Part shown: piece by piece, positions 1-9,046 of the stretch | How the letters are laid out: each line of letters opens with the position of its first letter | Numbering within the stretch: position 1 is the first letter of the stretch | Origin: Winogradskyella psychrotolerans RS-3 | GTDB taxonomy: Bacteria > Bacteroidota > Bacteroidia > Flavobacteriales > Flavobacteriaceae | Direction of reading: 5' to 3' | Length of the DNA: 64,000 nucleotides | Assembly: GCF_000427335.1 (NCBI RefSeq) | Contig: NZ_ATMR01000081.1 | Coordinates: 29,906 to 93,905 of the forward strand | Made by a program: the position numbers and the translations under genes | The notes under the pieces: generated by a model | Seen by the model: the letters and a program-made list of their open reading frames with translations, nothing else | The model's database searches: none | What the model was told of the DNA's origin: nothing

Positions 1-2593
1 CAGCAGGTATTGTAATTGCTGAGGTAGAATTGCTAACGGTTGTATTTCCTGTAGCGTCCATAAGATCATACCATGTAGTGGTTACACCTCCAGGGAAATT
101 GGTATCAATACTTCGTGTAACAACATCAAAATTTGCATAAATAATTACATTCTTTAATTCTGAAGTTGGAATTGAATTATCAAAAATATCAATTCTTGGA
201 GTTAAATCTCCTGAAGTAATTTCGTAATCACCTTCAAAAACGGGTTCTTCAATTTTAAGTTTGTGCAGTTTAGACCAATCTTCATAAATCTGACTTCTAA
301 GCGCATCGGTTAACCAATTATTTGTCCATTGTGGTTGCGGTTTTGTATCTAATTTACAACCGTCGTTATTATAGCTCCCATCGTTACAAGTAAAAATAGA
401 AGTATCCATTCCTAGTTCTCCAAAATGCCATATCATTTTTGGACCAGGTACCATTACAGAAACAGCACCTAATGCAGACATTCTAGACAATGCCGTATTT
501 AAATCGCGTACATTATGACTGCTATTGCTAGTGTTACCAAAGGCTACATTTTTGTACATTAGACGTTCTTCATCATGACTTTCAGTATAACCAACCAATC
601 TTGGTCCGTTGAAACCAGAATGTGCTTTATGCCCCATTCTGTTGATGTTTTTGTTACCACTTTCAGCCATTGTGATTTCTCCGTATTGGTTATTCATATT
701 TCCCCACATCATCACACCTTTCCCTTCACTAAGTCTGTAATTGGCCCATTCTTTTTCTTCATTGTCAGATCCTAAATGCTCAAAAATCACATAATGATCA
801 GGGTCTAATGACCATGAATGATCGGCATATTCTTTTAAAACATCGACACGGTCTTGTTGGTAGTTTCCGGTACAGCCTTCATCTCCGCCATCAGAACCAT
901 TTCCACAATTTTGTGTAAATCCTTTTGTTAAATCCCAACGGAAACCATCAATTTTATATTCTTCAATCCAATATTCTACAACTTGTTTTACATAGTCTCT
1001 AGTATAATCTGAACTGTGATTAAAATCATTACCAACACTATATGAATGTGTAGGTAAGACATTAAAATAAGGGTTTTCGGTTGAAGGACCTCCCCAACCA
1101 TCACCATCTGGATCATCCATCCACATTCTGACCATTGGATTTCTTCCGTAAGCATGATTAAAAGCGATATCTAAAATAACGGCAATACCGTTTTGGTGGC
1201 AAATATCAACGAGTTCTTTAAATTTTTCTTGTGTTCCATAAAACTTATCAATAGCCATATGAAAAGACGTGTTGTAACCCCAACTTTCGTTACCCTCATA
1301 TTCCATTATCGGTAATAATTCAATAGCATTGACATTTAGATTTTTGAAATAATCAATTCTATCAATAATATCTTGAAAATTACGATCAGCATCAAAATCT
1401 CTAATTAAAACCTCATAAATAATTAAATCTTCTTTAGCAGGCTTCGTGAAATTAGCGACTTCCCAATTATAAGGTGTTTGTCCGGTTTGTAAAACGGTTA
1501 CTTCACGTTCTTGGCCTGCAGGGTAAGCTGGCATATTTGGATATGTTGAAGCCGAAATATAGGGATCATCAAAAGGAGATAAAACCAAAGGCGAGTATGG
1601 GTCTGCTACTTTAACCAATGAAGGCGATCCAGATATTGGACTTGCATCACCAACCCAATATTGGTAAGTTTCAATTTTACCAGCTGTTAAACCGGTTAAC
1701 TCAATCCAAAATTTAGTTGATGAGTTATCCTTTTTCATGGCATATGTACTTGTAGGATTCCAATCGTTAAAACTTCCAGCGACATATATAAAATCTTTAT
1801 TAGGAGCATCCACAACTAAAGTGGCTTTTGTTGGGTCAGAAGAATTATAATTAATTCCATCAATCATATTTGCAGGCAATGTTTCAATAACTGTACTATT
1901 AACAATTATTGAAAATTGTTTAGAGATCGTTGAAGATCCTTGTGTGATAATTAATTCGCAATTTTGGTTTTGAGTCAAATTAGAAAACAAATATCCATTG
2001 TAAAATGTTGTATTGTTTTGTGTATGAATACTAGTTCCATTTGCGAAAAGTTCATAATTAGCAGGTCCTCCAGTATTTTGAGCTAAAATTTGAGTGTTAG
2101 AACCATTATTAACAACAACAATTCCATTTGCACTTGCTGAAGGGTTGATCATTGTAACTTGAAAAGCACCAACATTGAAAATAAAGTTAGCACATCCGGA
2201 AGCTTTAAATTGTTGAGATCCATCTTCATTTCTAAAAACCATTCCCATTTTGGTTACACTATTTTCTTCAGCCGTACTTAGACCAAAATAAGTGTTTGGA
2301 GTAATGGTAATACTCCAAGTGCCATCATTATTATTTGTCATTTCACCAACACCATCGTCAAATCCCCAATTTCCTATAACGGCAATTCCGTATTCATCAC
2401 TTTCATTTCCCACACCTAAATGTGCATAAACTTTTGATGGGTTATTAAAACTATTACAGTCTGTCTCAGTACTATTGGCATCAATTGTTATCGTAACCGT
2501 TTCGTTTACTAAAATAGGACTAGTACTAGTTGTAACTTGAGCGATTGCTATTAAAGGAAGTAATAACAACAAGTTAAGTAAGATTTTTTTCAT
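1..2593 (-). CDS. Secreted GH13 alpha-amylase (3' end beyond window)
   Basis: The reading frame is open from ATG at 2593 to the left edge (at least 864 residues), so the C-terminus is missing. It starts with a cleavable signal peptide (MKKILLNLLLLLPLIAIAQ). Residues ~20-230 form beta-rich domains, an Ig/CBM48-like module follows near 245-330 (VAGSFNDWNP), and the GH13 barrel starts near 370. The three catalytic acids are visible: nucleophile D554 in GFRWDLTKGF, acid/base E605 in IFEHLG, and D674 in ESHDEERL. The enzyme should cleave alpha-1,4-glucans outside the cell. Type IX sorting domains are usual at the end of such flavobacterial enzymes, but that part is not in the window. It is the last gene of the susC-susD-susE transcription unit, behind a hairpin at 2613-2647. 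Confidence 0.93.
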   Translation of the reverse strand, partial: MKKILLNLLLLLPLIAIAQVTTSTSPILVNETVTITIDANSTETDCNSFNNPSKVYAHLGVGNESDEYGIAVIGNWGFDDGVGEMTNNNDGTWSITITPNTYFGLSTAEENSVTKMGMVFRNEDGSQQFKASGCANFIFNVGAFQVTMINPSASANGIVVVNNGSNTQILAQNTGGPANYELFANGTSIHTQNNTTFYNGYLFSNLTQNQNCELIITQGSSTISKQFSIIVNSTVIETLPANMIDGINYNSSDPTKATLVVDAPNKDFIYVAGSFNDWNPTSTYAMKKDNSSTKFWIELTGLTAGKIETYQYWVGDASPISGSPSLVKVADPYSPLVLSPFDDPYISASTYPNMPAYPAGQEREVTVLQTGQTPYNWEVANFTKPAKEDLIIYEVLIRDFDADRNFQDIIDRIDYFKNLNVNAIELLPIMEYEGNESWGYNTSFHMAIDKFYGTQEKFKELVDICHQNGIAVILDIAFNHAYGRNPMVRMWMDDPDGDGWGGPSTENPYFNVLPTHSYSVGNDFNHSSDYTRDYVKQVVEYWIEEYKIDGFRWDLTKGFTQNCGNGSDGGDEGCTGNYQQDRVDVLKEYADHSWSLDPDHYVIFEHLGSDNEEKEWANYRLSEGKGVMMWGNMNNQYGEITMAESGNKNINRMGHKAHSGFNGPRLVGYTESHDEERLMYKNVAFGNTSNSSHNVRDLNTALSRMSALGAVSVMVPGPKMIWHFGELGMDTSIFTCNDGSYNNDGCKLDTKPQPQWTNNWLTDALRSQIYEDWSKLHKLKIEEPVFEGDYEITSGDLTPRIDIFDNSIPTSELKNVIIYANFDVVTRSIDTNFPGGVTTTWYDLMDATGNTTVSNSTSAITIPA

Positions 2594-2612
2594 ATTAAGA
2601 TTTTTAAAAGCT

Positions 2613-2647
2613 AAAAAAAGGCTATGATAATTCATAGCCTTTTTTTT
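2613..2647. terminator. Bidirectional hairpin terminator between susE and the amylase
   Basis: GGCTATGA (2620-2627) pairs perfectly with TCATAGCC (2632-2639) across a 4-nt loop. A run of seven A precedes the stem and eight T follow it, so it has terminator form on both strands. In the direction of transcription (minus) it lies 12 nt after the susE stop and about 20 nt before the amylase ATG. That leaves no room for a promoter, so the amylase must depend on read-through or RNA processing. Confidence 0.8.
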
Positions 2648-2659
2648 AAATATGTTATA

Positions 2660-3799
2660 TTATTCTACAGCTATTAAAATATAGCTACCATCTAGGTCAT
2701 TAAACCAAATGTTATAAGTTCCAGCCGTAACAGGTATATCTGCTCCTCCTAGGTCTCCAAAACCACTTATAGCATTTGCACTACCCCAACTAATATCCCA
2801 TGCATCATCTGCTCTGAATTTTAGAAAACCATCACCTAATTCTACACCATTCATATTCCAAATATGTGGATCGAACGTTGTTTGCGTCATATCAGTGTCT
2901 GCATCCCAACCTCCTGCAGTTGAATCTCCAATGATACCAATAGTAGCATATATCGCAGCTGCTGAAGCATCATAAGTTTCTAACGTGTAGGTCATTTCAT
3001 CAATGTTTAAATTAAATGCATAATAACCATCTGTAGTGATTACAAATGCTGATGGGTCGTCTGTACTACCATCATTTACAGCTGCTTCTCCAGCGTTTGC
3101 ACTAGCTCCCCATTGTGGCTGCCATTGTCCTAATACTTCAATTAATTTAAAGCCTTCAGGGTTAGTCGCATCTGGTGAAAAGTAACCTGTGTAACTATAG
3201 ATGTTTTCATTATCAGGGTGTCTAACTAAAGGGGTGTTGTTATTTAAATTATCCCATCCTGCTGCAGTAGCGTCACCAATCAAAAATAAATTTTTGAAAG
3301 TTTCTTCAACGTCAATATCACCTCCAAGAAGTCTTAAGTTTAACGCTTCAGTTTCAGAAATAATTTCTAAGGTAGCATCCGTTCCTACAGTAGCTCTTAC
3401 TCTAAAATATACACTACCAGCATCTGGCATATCTTCTGTATTTGGGTCAGCATCTAAACCAGCTTCTTCTGCGTAATCTAATAAATTACCAATAGTAACG
3501 GCATAGGAATTTTCGTTAGTCGTTCCTACGATCTCCATATCGCTAAAATCACCAATTATCGATTTTTGTAATTCGTAATTAATGTTTGTTTCTATATCAA
3601 AATCAGCATCACCCCATGTAAAACGTTCTCCTAGATTTGCTGAAATAGAAGGTATTAAAAGATATTCTGATTGAAATGAATTTGTAAAAACTAATTCACC
3701 ATTAGGTTGCGCAATATATGTTAAACTGTCGTCAGTATCACATGCATTAAAGCTAATTGCAGTGATAAGTAATAGCGCTATAAATTTTATAGTTTTCAT
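2660..3799 (-). CDS. susE: SusE-like starch-binding outer-membrane lipoprotein
   Basis: 379 residues from the ATG at 3799. A start 10 codons upstream would run over the susD stop and spoil the signal peptide, so 3799 is preferred. The signal MKTIKFIALLLITAISFNAC ends in a lipobox Cys. Residues ~30-160 match the Ig-like SusE N-terminal domain. Two carbohydrate-binding repeats of the SusE/SusF type follow, beginning FLIGDATAAGWD and IGIIGDSTAGGWD and each ending in a beta-strand-rich segment. The second contains DGFLKFR and IPVTAGTYNIWF. SusE helps hold starch oligosaccharides at the cell surface for SusCD. It lies 16 nt after susD in one operon. Confidence 0.9.
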   Translation of the reverse strand: MKTIKFIALLLITAISFNACDTDDSLTYIAQPNGELVFTNSFQSEYLLIPSISANLGERFTWGDADFDIETNINYELQKSIIGDFSDMEIVGTTNENSYAVTIGNLLDYAEEAGLDADPNTEDMPDAGSVYFRVRATVGTDATLEIISETEALNLRLLGGDIDVEETFKNLFLIGDATAAGWDNLNNNTPLVRHPDNENIYSYTGYFSPDATNPEGFKLIEVLGQWQPQWGASANAGEAAVNDGSTDDPSAFVITTDGYYAFNLNIDEMTYTLETYDASAAAIYATIGIIGDSTAGGWDADTDMTQTTFDPHIWNMNGVELGDGFLKFRADDAWDISWGSANAISGFGDLGGADIPVTAGTYNIWFNDLDGSYILIAVE

Positions 3800-3815
3800 T
3801 GTTTTGAATGTTTTA

Positions 3816-5741
3816 TTAATATCCGTCATTTTGAATTAAATTAGGGTTAGTTGATATGGTGTTTGATGGAATTGGAAATATATTTCTAAATGAACTAACT
3901 GAAGCTCCATTGGCTTGGTTTCCTTTAAAAGGCCATAAGTAAGCATTTGTTGTAAATGAATTAAAACGAATTAAATCAGTACGTCTTTGACCTTCCCAAT
4001 ATAATTCACGAGAACGCTCATCTAAAACAAAACCTAAGTCTAAATCTGAAGATGAAATGTTTCCAGATGCATCACCATAAGCTCTTGCTCTTAGCTCATT
4101 TATTGCTGAAACTGCTCTGTTATTATCACCTCCACCACCTCTTAGGTTAGCTTCTGCATAATTTAAATAGATTTCAGCCAAACGAATAATAGGGATATCT
4201 GTATCTACAAATTCTCCACTACTATCATTTCCTTGATTACCGTTTGAGTCAATGTTTTTAAACTTAGTTACCGCATAACCTTGATCAAAAGGAGGAATGC
4301 TCTCTATTTCTAAGCTTTGACCATCGGTATAGAACATCGCTCTGTGATCACCTTCTATATATGATTCTAGTAGTGTATTAAAGTCTACGGTTTCAATAGT
4401 ATAGGTTAAGTTGTCTAGGTCAAAAGTAATGTAATATTCACCTGCAGTTACTGGAATATTATCTCCTGCAGCTTCTAAAATTCCATCAGCTCCAGTATCT
4501 CCATAATTATTTCCCCAATCTTCATTAAATCTGAATTTTAAAAACCCATCTGTTAACTCAGTATATAAAGCAAATTTATTTGTAGCTATTTCAAACATTT
4601 CAGTGTCTGGACCATCCCAACCATTTGGAGTCCCATCACCAACGATTCCCCAATCAGTTATAGCTCCTAATGCATTATTAATATCTGAGAGTTCTTGAAC
4701 GACTAAGTTGTAATCAAATTTTTCTACAAGCGCTTTAGTTGTTCTGTAGCCTCCCCAGCCACCATTAACACCTAAACTTAATGGATCCATACTACCTCCT
4801 GTTGCTGCATGAACTATAAATGTTGATCCTCCATAAGTTTGAGACTGAATGCCGTCAAAATTTAAGGCAAAAATAAATTCGTTTTGAGCTCCGTTAGAGT
4901 TGTTATCTGCTAAAAATAATTCGTCATAGGCTGAACCATTACCATTTGCATCTGTTGTATTAATAACATATGATGAGTTCATTACATTCTCAGAGTAAAT
5001 AACGCAGTCAGTATAACGAGCGGTTCCTGTCCAAACCTCTGCATTCAAATATAACTTAGACAATAATGCCCATGCTGCCACCTTATCTACACGACCATAT
5101 TCATTTGATTCTGATAGTAAATCTTGAATTTCTAATAATTCAGACTCTACATAATTAAATAGATCTGTTCTTGAACTCTGAGAAGGTAAGTCTGTAGTAA
5201 TTTGTGTTACTAAAGGTACATTAGCATAAAAGTCAATTAAGTTATAATAAGCAAAAGCTCTTAAAAAACGTGCTTCAGCAATATAGCTTTGAGCTTCATC
5301 GTCAGATAACGCTGATGCATTTTGTATAAAAGCATTAGTAAAAGAAACTTCTTGTGCTAAACGTAAATACATTGCACCAGTAAAATCGTTTCCAGCAGAC
5401 CAATATAAACCATGTAAATCTGGTAAACCTGGATCTCCCCAACCTACAACAGCGTGGTCTGTAGTTAATTCATTTAGGTTAAATAGCATACGTGTATACT
5501 GTGAGGCTCCTTCATCAATTCCAGAAATATCTGGTTGACCTGCAGGGCCTTGTTGTCCTGTTAATGCTAAACTAGCATAAAGTTTAGCTAAAGCACCTTT
5601 AGCCTCGGTGATGTCTACAAAAACATCTTGTTCTGTGAAACTATCTGGATCAATTGGATCTTGATTTAAATCATCATGACATGCCGTCATAAAAAGTGAG
5701 ATAGTAACAATAAAAATAATTTGTTTCATTCTATTTTTCAT
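3816..5741 (-). CDS. susD: SusD-family starch-binding lipoprotein with inserted SusE/F-like domain
   Basis: 641 residues, a RagB/SusD-type lipoprotein with lipobox SLFMTAC. ATG at 5741 and the in-frame ATG at 5729 are both possible starts. Helical TPR-like SusD segments occupy residues ~40-350 and ~455-640, ending in the usual ERSRELYWEGQRRTDLIRF block. Between them, residues ~358-452 form a separate beta-rich module (WGIVGDG, NGWDGPD, DGFLKFRFNEDW, IPVTAGEYYITFDL) that closely resembles the last repeat of the neighbouring SusE. Without it the protein would be about 546 residues, the normal SusD length. It acts as the lid of the SusC channel. Spacing to susC is 14 nt. Confidence 0.93.
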   Translation of the reverse strand: MKNRMKQIIFIVTISLFMTACHDDLNQDPIDPDSFTEQDVFVDITEAKGALAKLYASLALTGQQGPAGQPDISGIDEGASQYTRMLFNLNELTTDHAVVGWGDPGLPDLHGLYWSAGNDFTGAMYLRLAQEVSFTNAFIQNASALSDDEAQSYIAEARFLRAFAYYNLIDFYANVPLVTQITTDLPSQSSRTDLFNYVESELLEIQDLLSESNEYGRVDKVAAWALLSKLYLNAEVWTGTARYTDCVIYSENVMNSSYVINTTDANGNGSAYDELFLADNNSNGAQNEFIFALNFDGIQSQTYGGSTFIVHAATGGSMDPLSLGVNGGWGGYRTTKALVEKFDYNLVVQELSDINNALGAITDWGIVGDGTPNGWDGPDTEMFEIATNKFALYTELTDGFLKFRFNEDWGNNYGDTGADGILEAAGDNIPVTAGEYYITFDLDNLTYTIETVDFNTLLESYIEGDHRAMFYTDGQSLEIESIPPFDQGYAVTKFKNIDSNGNQGNDSSGEFVDTDIPIIRLAEIYLNYAEANLRGGGGDNNRAVSAINELRARAYGDASGNISSSDLDLGFVLDERSRELYWEGQRRTDLIRFNSFTTNAYLWPFKGNQANGASVSSFRNIFPIPSNTISTNPNLIQNDGY

Positions 5742-5755
5742 AATTCAATTATTTT

Positions 5756-8686
5756 TTAAAAATCTACATTTACTCCAAAAACAAATGATCTAGGTCTTGG
5801 ATAGAAATTACTATCAATACCACCAGTGATTTCTGGATCTAAGCCTTTATAGTCTGTTATGGTTGCAACATTCTGCACAGAACCATACAATCTTAAGGAT
5901 ACATCTTTAATAGCATTATCTAAGGTATAACCTAAGGTAATATTATCAATTTTAAAGAATGAAGCGTCTTCAATATAATGACTACTTAAAAACGTGTTTT
6001 CATTAGATTGATTTACAAATCCATTATCTAAATAGCTTGAATGTAAATTTGATAAAAAGTTATTAGTTGTTGGTATTACACCATCTAAATAAGAGTTTCC
6101 CGCGGATACATCATTGTACGCATAGTTTCCTATATTGGCTCTAGTGACAACAGCCAAATCCCATTTTTTATAGCTTAAGTTGGTGTTTAATCCCATTAAG
6201 ATATCAGCATAAGGATCTTTATAGATGTATTTGTCAGCATCATTTATAACGTTGTCTCCATTTCTATCAACAAACGCGCCTTCTATTGGTTTTCCGCTAG
6301 TATCATATACTTGTTGAAAGACGTAAAAGCTATAAGGTGCTTCACCTTCAGTGTGTAATTGTACATTGTTTCCTGTTCCTGCACTAATTCCTCCTGTTTC
6401 TTGTACGAATGGTAAATCAGTGATTTCATTTTCATTAAGTGAAATATTATAATTTATAGACCACTCAAAATCGTCTGTTCTTATAGGTATTAGATTTAAT
6501 GTAAATTCTACACCTCGGTTTTGCATGTCTCCAATGTTCTTTTCTATTTGAGATCCAAAATTTGTAAAAGGATCTACAGATGCTGAAGCGATTAAGTCTT
6601 TAGTTTGTTTTTGATATAAGTTAACCGAACCAGAAATTCTTCTATTAAACAAACTGTAGTCGATACCAATATTAAAGGTGTTACCAATTTCCCATTTTAA
6701 ATCTTCATTTAAAGGATCTGGTCTGTAAGTTTGATAGAATGAATTTCCAAATTGATAATTCGCAGTAGACTGACTACCAGTATAGCGTGTTAAAAATAAA
6801 TAATCACCTAAACCATTGACGTTACCAACTTCACCATAACCAACACGTAACTTAAGTTCATTTACATTATTACTAGCATTTAAAAAGTCTTCATTGTGTA
6901 AATTCCAAGCTAATGCTACAGAAGGGAAATAACCCCAACGATCATCTGGATTTAATTTAGAAGAAGCATCAGCTCTTAAAGTTGCTGTTACTAAATACTT
7001 CCCATCATAATCGTAATTTAAACGACCAAAATAAGATAAGAGTACATTTTTAGATTTGTCTATAAATTCAAAATCATTTCCGTCTTCCTCGGCCTCACTG
7101 TCGTAACTAAAATTATCATATTCAAATGATTGATACGAATATCCCGCAACGGCATTAATATTATGCACGTCTTTTATTGATTTTGTATAGGTGAAATAAG
7201 CATCAAATAACTGATTTGTAGAAATATTAGAATAAGTATTTCTCGATCCATTCCATGTTAAATCTGAAGTTGGTATTAAATCAGAAACTAAAGTTCTACC
7301 ATTACTATTAGATTTATCAATACCAGTACTTATAGTAGCAGTAATATCTGGAAAGAAATGTAACTTGTAATCTGCTTTCGCATTTAAGATATAACGTCTA
7401 ACCTCCGAACTATCATCTCTTAAATTTAATAAGGCAACAGGATTGGTTCCTGCTAAGTTAGGTTGTTGACCAGTTGAAGCATCAATCCAAGAAAAATAAC
7501 CTCCAAACTGTGAGTTTGGGTCATAAACAGATTGTGTAGGATCAAAACTATTGGCATTGCCAATTGCTCCTCTATCTGCAAATGTATTTTCCGTATAATT
7601 TCCTCTAGCAGAAATATCAAATTTTAAATGATCATCAAAGAATTTTGGTGATAAGTTTAAAGACGCTGTAGTTCTTTGGAAATTATCTCCAATTAAATTA
7701 CCATCATGGTCTGAGTGACCAAGTGAAACTCTCATTGGTACTCCAAATGCACTACCTAGCGCACTAAAAGAATGGTCTTGCCCAAACGCCGTTTGATATA
7801 TTTCATCTTGCCAGTTCGTATTAGAATTACCTAAAAGTGCAATAGTAGCAGCATTCGCATTAGGATGGCTATTTACGATGTCTCTAAATTGATCCGCACT
7901 TAATACATCAACTCTGTCTATAGATGTATGAACAGTTGTAGACGTTGTTGCGCTAAATCTAAAATCGGTGTCTTTACCTTTTTTAGTCGTAATCATAATT
8001 ACACCATTAGCTCCTCTAGATCCGTAAATTGAAGTAGCAGACGCATCTTTCAATACGGTCATACTTTCAATATCGTTAGGATTAATGAGGTTAAGGGGGT
8101 TTCTAGAACCTCCTACACCGCCTCCATCTAATGGTACACCGTCTAATACGATTAATGGATTACTAGATAATGATAAAGACCCATTACCTCTAATGATAAT
8201 GTTCTGTCCATCACCTGGAGATCCACTTCCAGAAGTAACTGACACACCAGCTATTTTACCAGATATTAATTGTTGTGCAGAAACAAGAGGACCTTGATTG
8301 AAATCATCAGACTTTATTAAGTCTGCAGCTCCAGTTAAATCATCCTTTTTTACAGAGCCGTAACCAACAAGTATAACTTCATCTAATTGAGAAGCATCCT
8401 CCTCTATAACGATATCAATACTAGCTTGGCCTGTAAACTCAATCTCTTGTGTTGTGTAACCAAGATAAGAGATTACAATAATTTCACCTTGGTTTACTTC
8501 TAAAGAATATTTACCATCGAAATCCGTAGAGGTTCCTCTGGCAGTACCCTTAATAATAACATTTACGCCTGGTAGAGGCATGGCGTTTGCTTTATCTGTA
8601 ACAGTACCAGTTACGGTAGATTGTGCCATCAATATTGCTGGCAGCATAATGAGACAGAATAGTAAAGCATTTAAAACTGTTTTCAT
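5756..8686 (-). CDS. susC: SusC-family TonB-dependent outer-membrane transporter
   Basis: 976 residues. After a signal peptide (residues 1-21), a carboxypeptidase-regulatory-like domain covers ~22-110 (VTGTVTDKANAMPLPGVNV). The TonB plug follows, with IIIRGNGSL, PLIVLDGVPLDG and the SusC signature YGSRGANGVIMITTKKG near 220-235. The remainder is the 22-strand barrel, ending in an aromatic C-terminal residue. It imports maltodextrins across the outer membrane using TonB energy and forms a complex with SusD. It is the first gene of the susCDE-amylase unit; upstream lie a LacI-type operator and a weak -7-like TAGATTTA (8742-8749, minus strand). Confidence 0.95.
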   Translation of the reverse strand: MKTVLNALLFCLIMLPAILMAQSTVTGTVTDKANAMPLPGVNVIIKGTARGTSTDFDGKYSLEVNQGEIIVISYLGYTTQEIEFTGQASIDIVIEEDASQLDEVILVGYGSVKKDDLTGAADLIKSDDFNQGPLVSAQQLISGKIAGVSVTSGSGSPGDGQNIIIRGNGSLSLSSNPLIVLDGVPLDGGGVGGSRNPLNLINPNDIESMTVLKDASATSIYGSRGANGVIMITTKKGKDTDFRFSATTSTTVHTSIDRVDVLSADQFRDIVNSHPNANAATIALLGNSNTNWQDEIYQTAFGQDHSFSALGSAFGVPMRVSLGHSDHDGNLIGDNFQRTTASLNLSPKFFDDHLKFDISARGNYTENTFADRGAIGNANSFDPTQSVYDPNSQFGGYFSWIDASTGQQPNLAGTNPVALLNLRDDSSEVRRYILNAKADYKLHFFPDITATISTGIDKSNSNGRTLVSDLIPTSDLTWNGSRNTYSNISTNQLFDAYFTYTKSIKDVHNINAVAGYSYQSFEYDNFSYDSEAEEDGNDFEFIDKSKNVLLSYFGRLNYDYDGKYLVTATLRADASSKLNPDDRWGYFPSVALAWNLHNEDFLNASNNVNELKLRVGYGEVGNVNGLGDYLFLTRYTGSQSTANYQFGNSFYQTYRPDPLNEDLKWEIGNTFNIGIDYSLFNRRISGSVNLYQKQTKDLIASASVDPFTNFGSQIEKNIGDMQNRGVEFTLNLIPIRTDDFEWSINYNISLNENEITDLPFVQETGGISAGTGNNVQLHTEGEAPYSFYVFQQVYDTSGKPIEGAFVDRNGDNVINDADKYIYKDPYADILMGLNTNLSYKKWDLAVVTRANIGNYAYNDVSAGNSYLDGVIPTTNNFLSNLHSSYLDNGFVNQSNENTFLSSHYIEDASFFKIDNITLGYTLDNAIKDVSLRLYGSVQNVATITDYKGLDPEITGGIDSNFYPRPRSFVFGVNVDF

Positions 8687-8721
8687 AAAATGTATTTAAG
8701 TTAATTGCTTATTTAATTGGT

Positions 8722-8738
8722 TTATATTTTCACTTCTC
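8722..8738 (+). repeat. 17-nt motif, copy 1
   Basis: TTATATTTTCACTTCTC is found here and, identical over all 17 bases, at 10148-10164. Both copies are in upstream regions of starch-locus genes. Here it is antisense to susC, about 40 bp before its start. Confidence 0.5.
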
Positions 8739-8794
8739 GGGTTAAATCTATGTAAATTTAATGTGAATTGATGCTTAAAAAAGATGACGAAAGT

Positions 8795-8812
8795 CACGAA
8801 AACGTTTTCGTG
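8795..8812. promoter_or_regulatory. LacI-family operator
   Basis: CACGAAAACGTTTTCGTG is a perfect 18-bp palindrome with the central CG typical of LacI-family operators. It lies ~108 bp upstream of susC and 234 bp upstream of the divergent LacI-type gene at 9047. If the -7-like element at 8742-8749 is used, the site is centred near -60 of susC, a position more usual for an activator than for a repressor. No second exact copy was noticed in the window. Confidence 0.8.
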
Positions 8813-9046
8813 TTAAGAACTTTTCTTAAAATATTAATATTAATAGTAGATTAGCGAAAAACTGAGCATCTTTTACTAAAGATATCGAAAAATTGCGAAG
8901 TCAAAAATTCTTTAATTTAATATTTGACTTATATTCGTTTATTCTTAGTCTTATTTGAGAATCAAACGTATTAAGCGTTTTGTTATTTAAAAGAATTGTT
9001 TTTGTCGAAATAAGATGTGATAAGAATAAAGAATTAATATATACAC

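Larger units (their letters stand above)
8687..9046. promoter_or_regulatory. Divergent control region between susC and the LacI gene
   Basis: 360 bp without a gene. It holds an operator palindrome (8795-8812), a 17-nt motif repeated upstream of the MFS gene (8722-8738), and a -7-like element for susC on the minus strand (TAGATTTA, complement of 8742-8749) with no clear -33 box. On the plus strand before the regulator gene only imperfect -7 matches are seen (AATATTTG at 8919-8926). The lack of a good -33 box for susC would fit a promoter needing an activator. Confidence 0.6.

Noticed and set aside
575..775. Plus-strand open frame of 66 codons
   Set aside because: It lies opposite the catalytic core of the GH13 amylase, has no family features and is explained as a shadow of that gene.
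8964..8980. AAACG/CGTTT inverted repeat as a second LacI operator
   Set aside because: The arms are only 5 bp and 7 bp apart, without the central CG symmetry of the 8795-8812 site.
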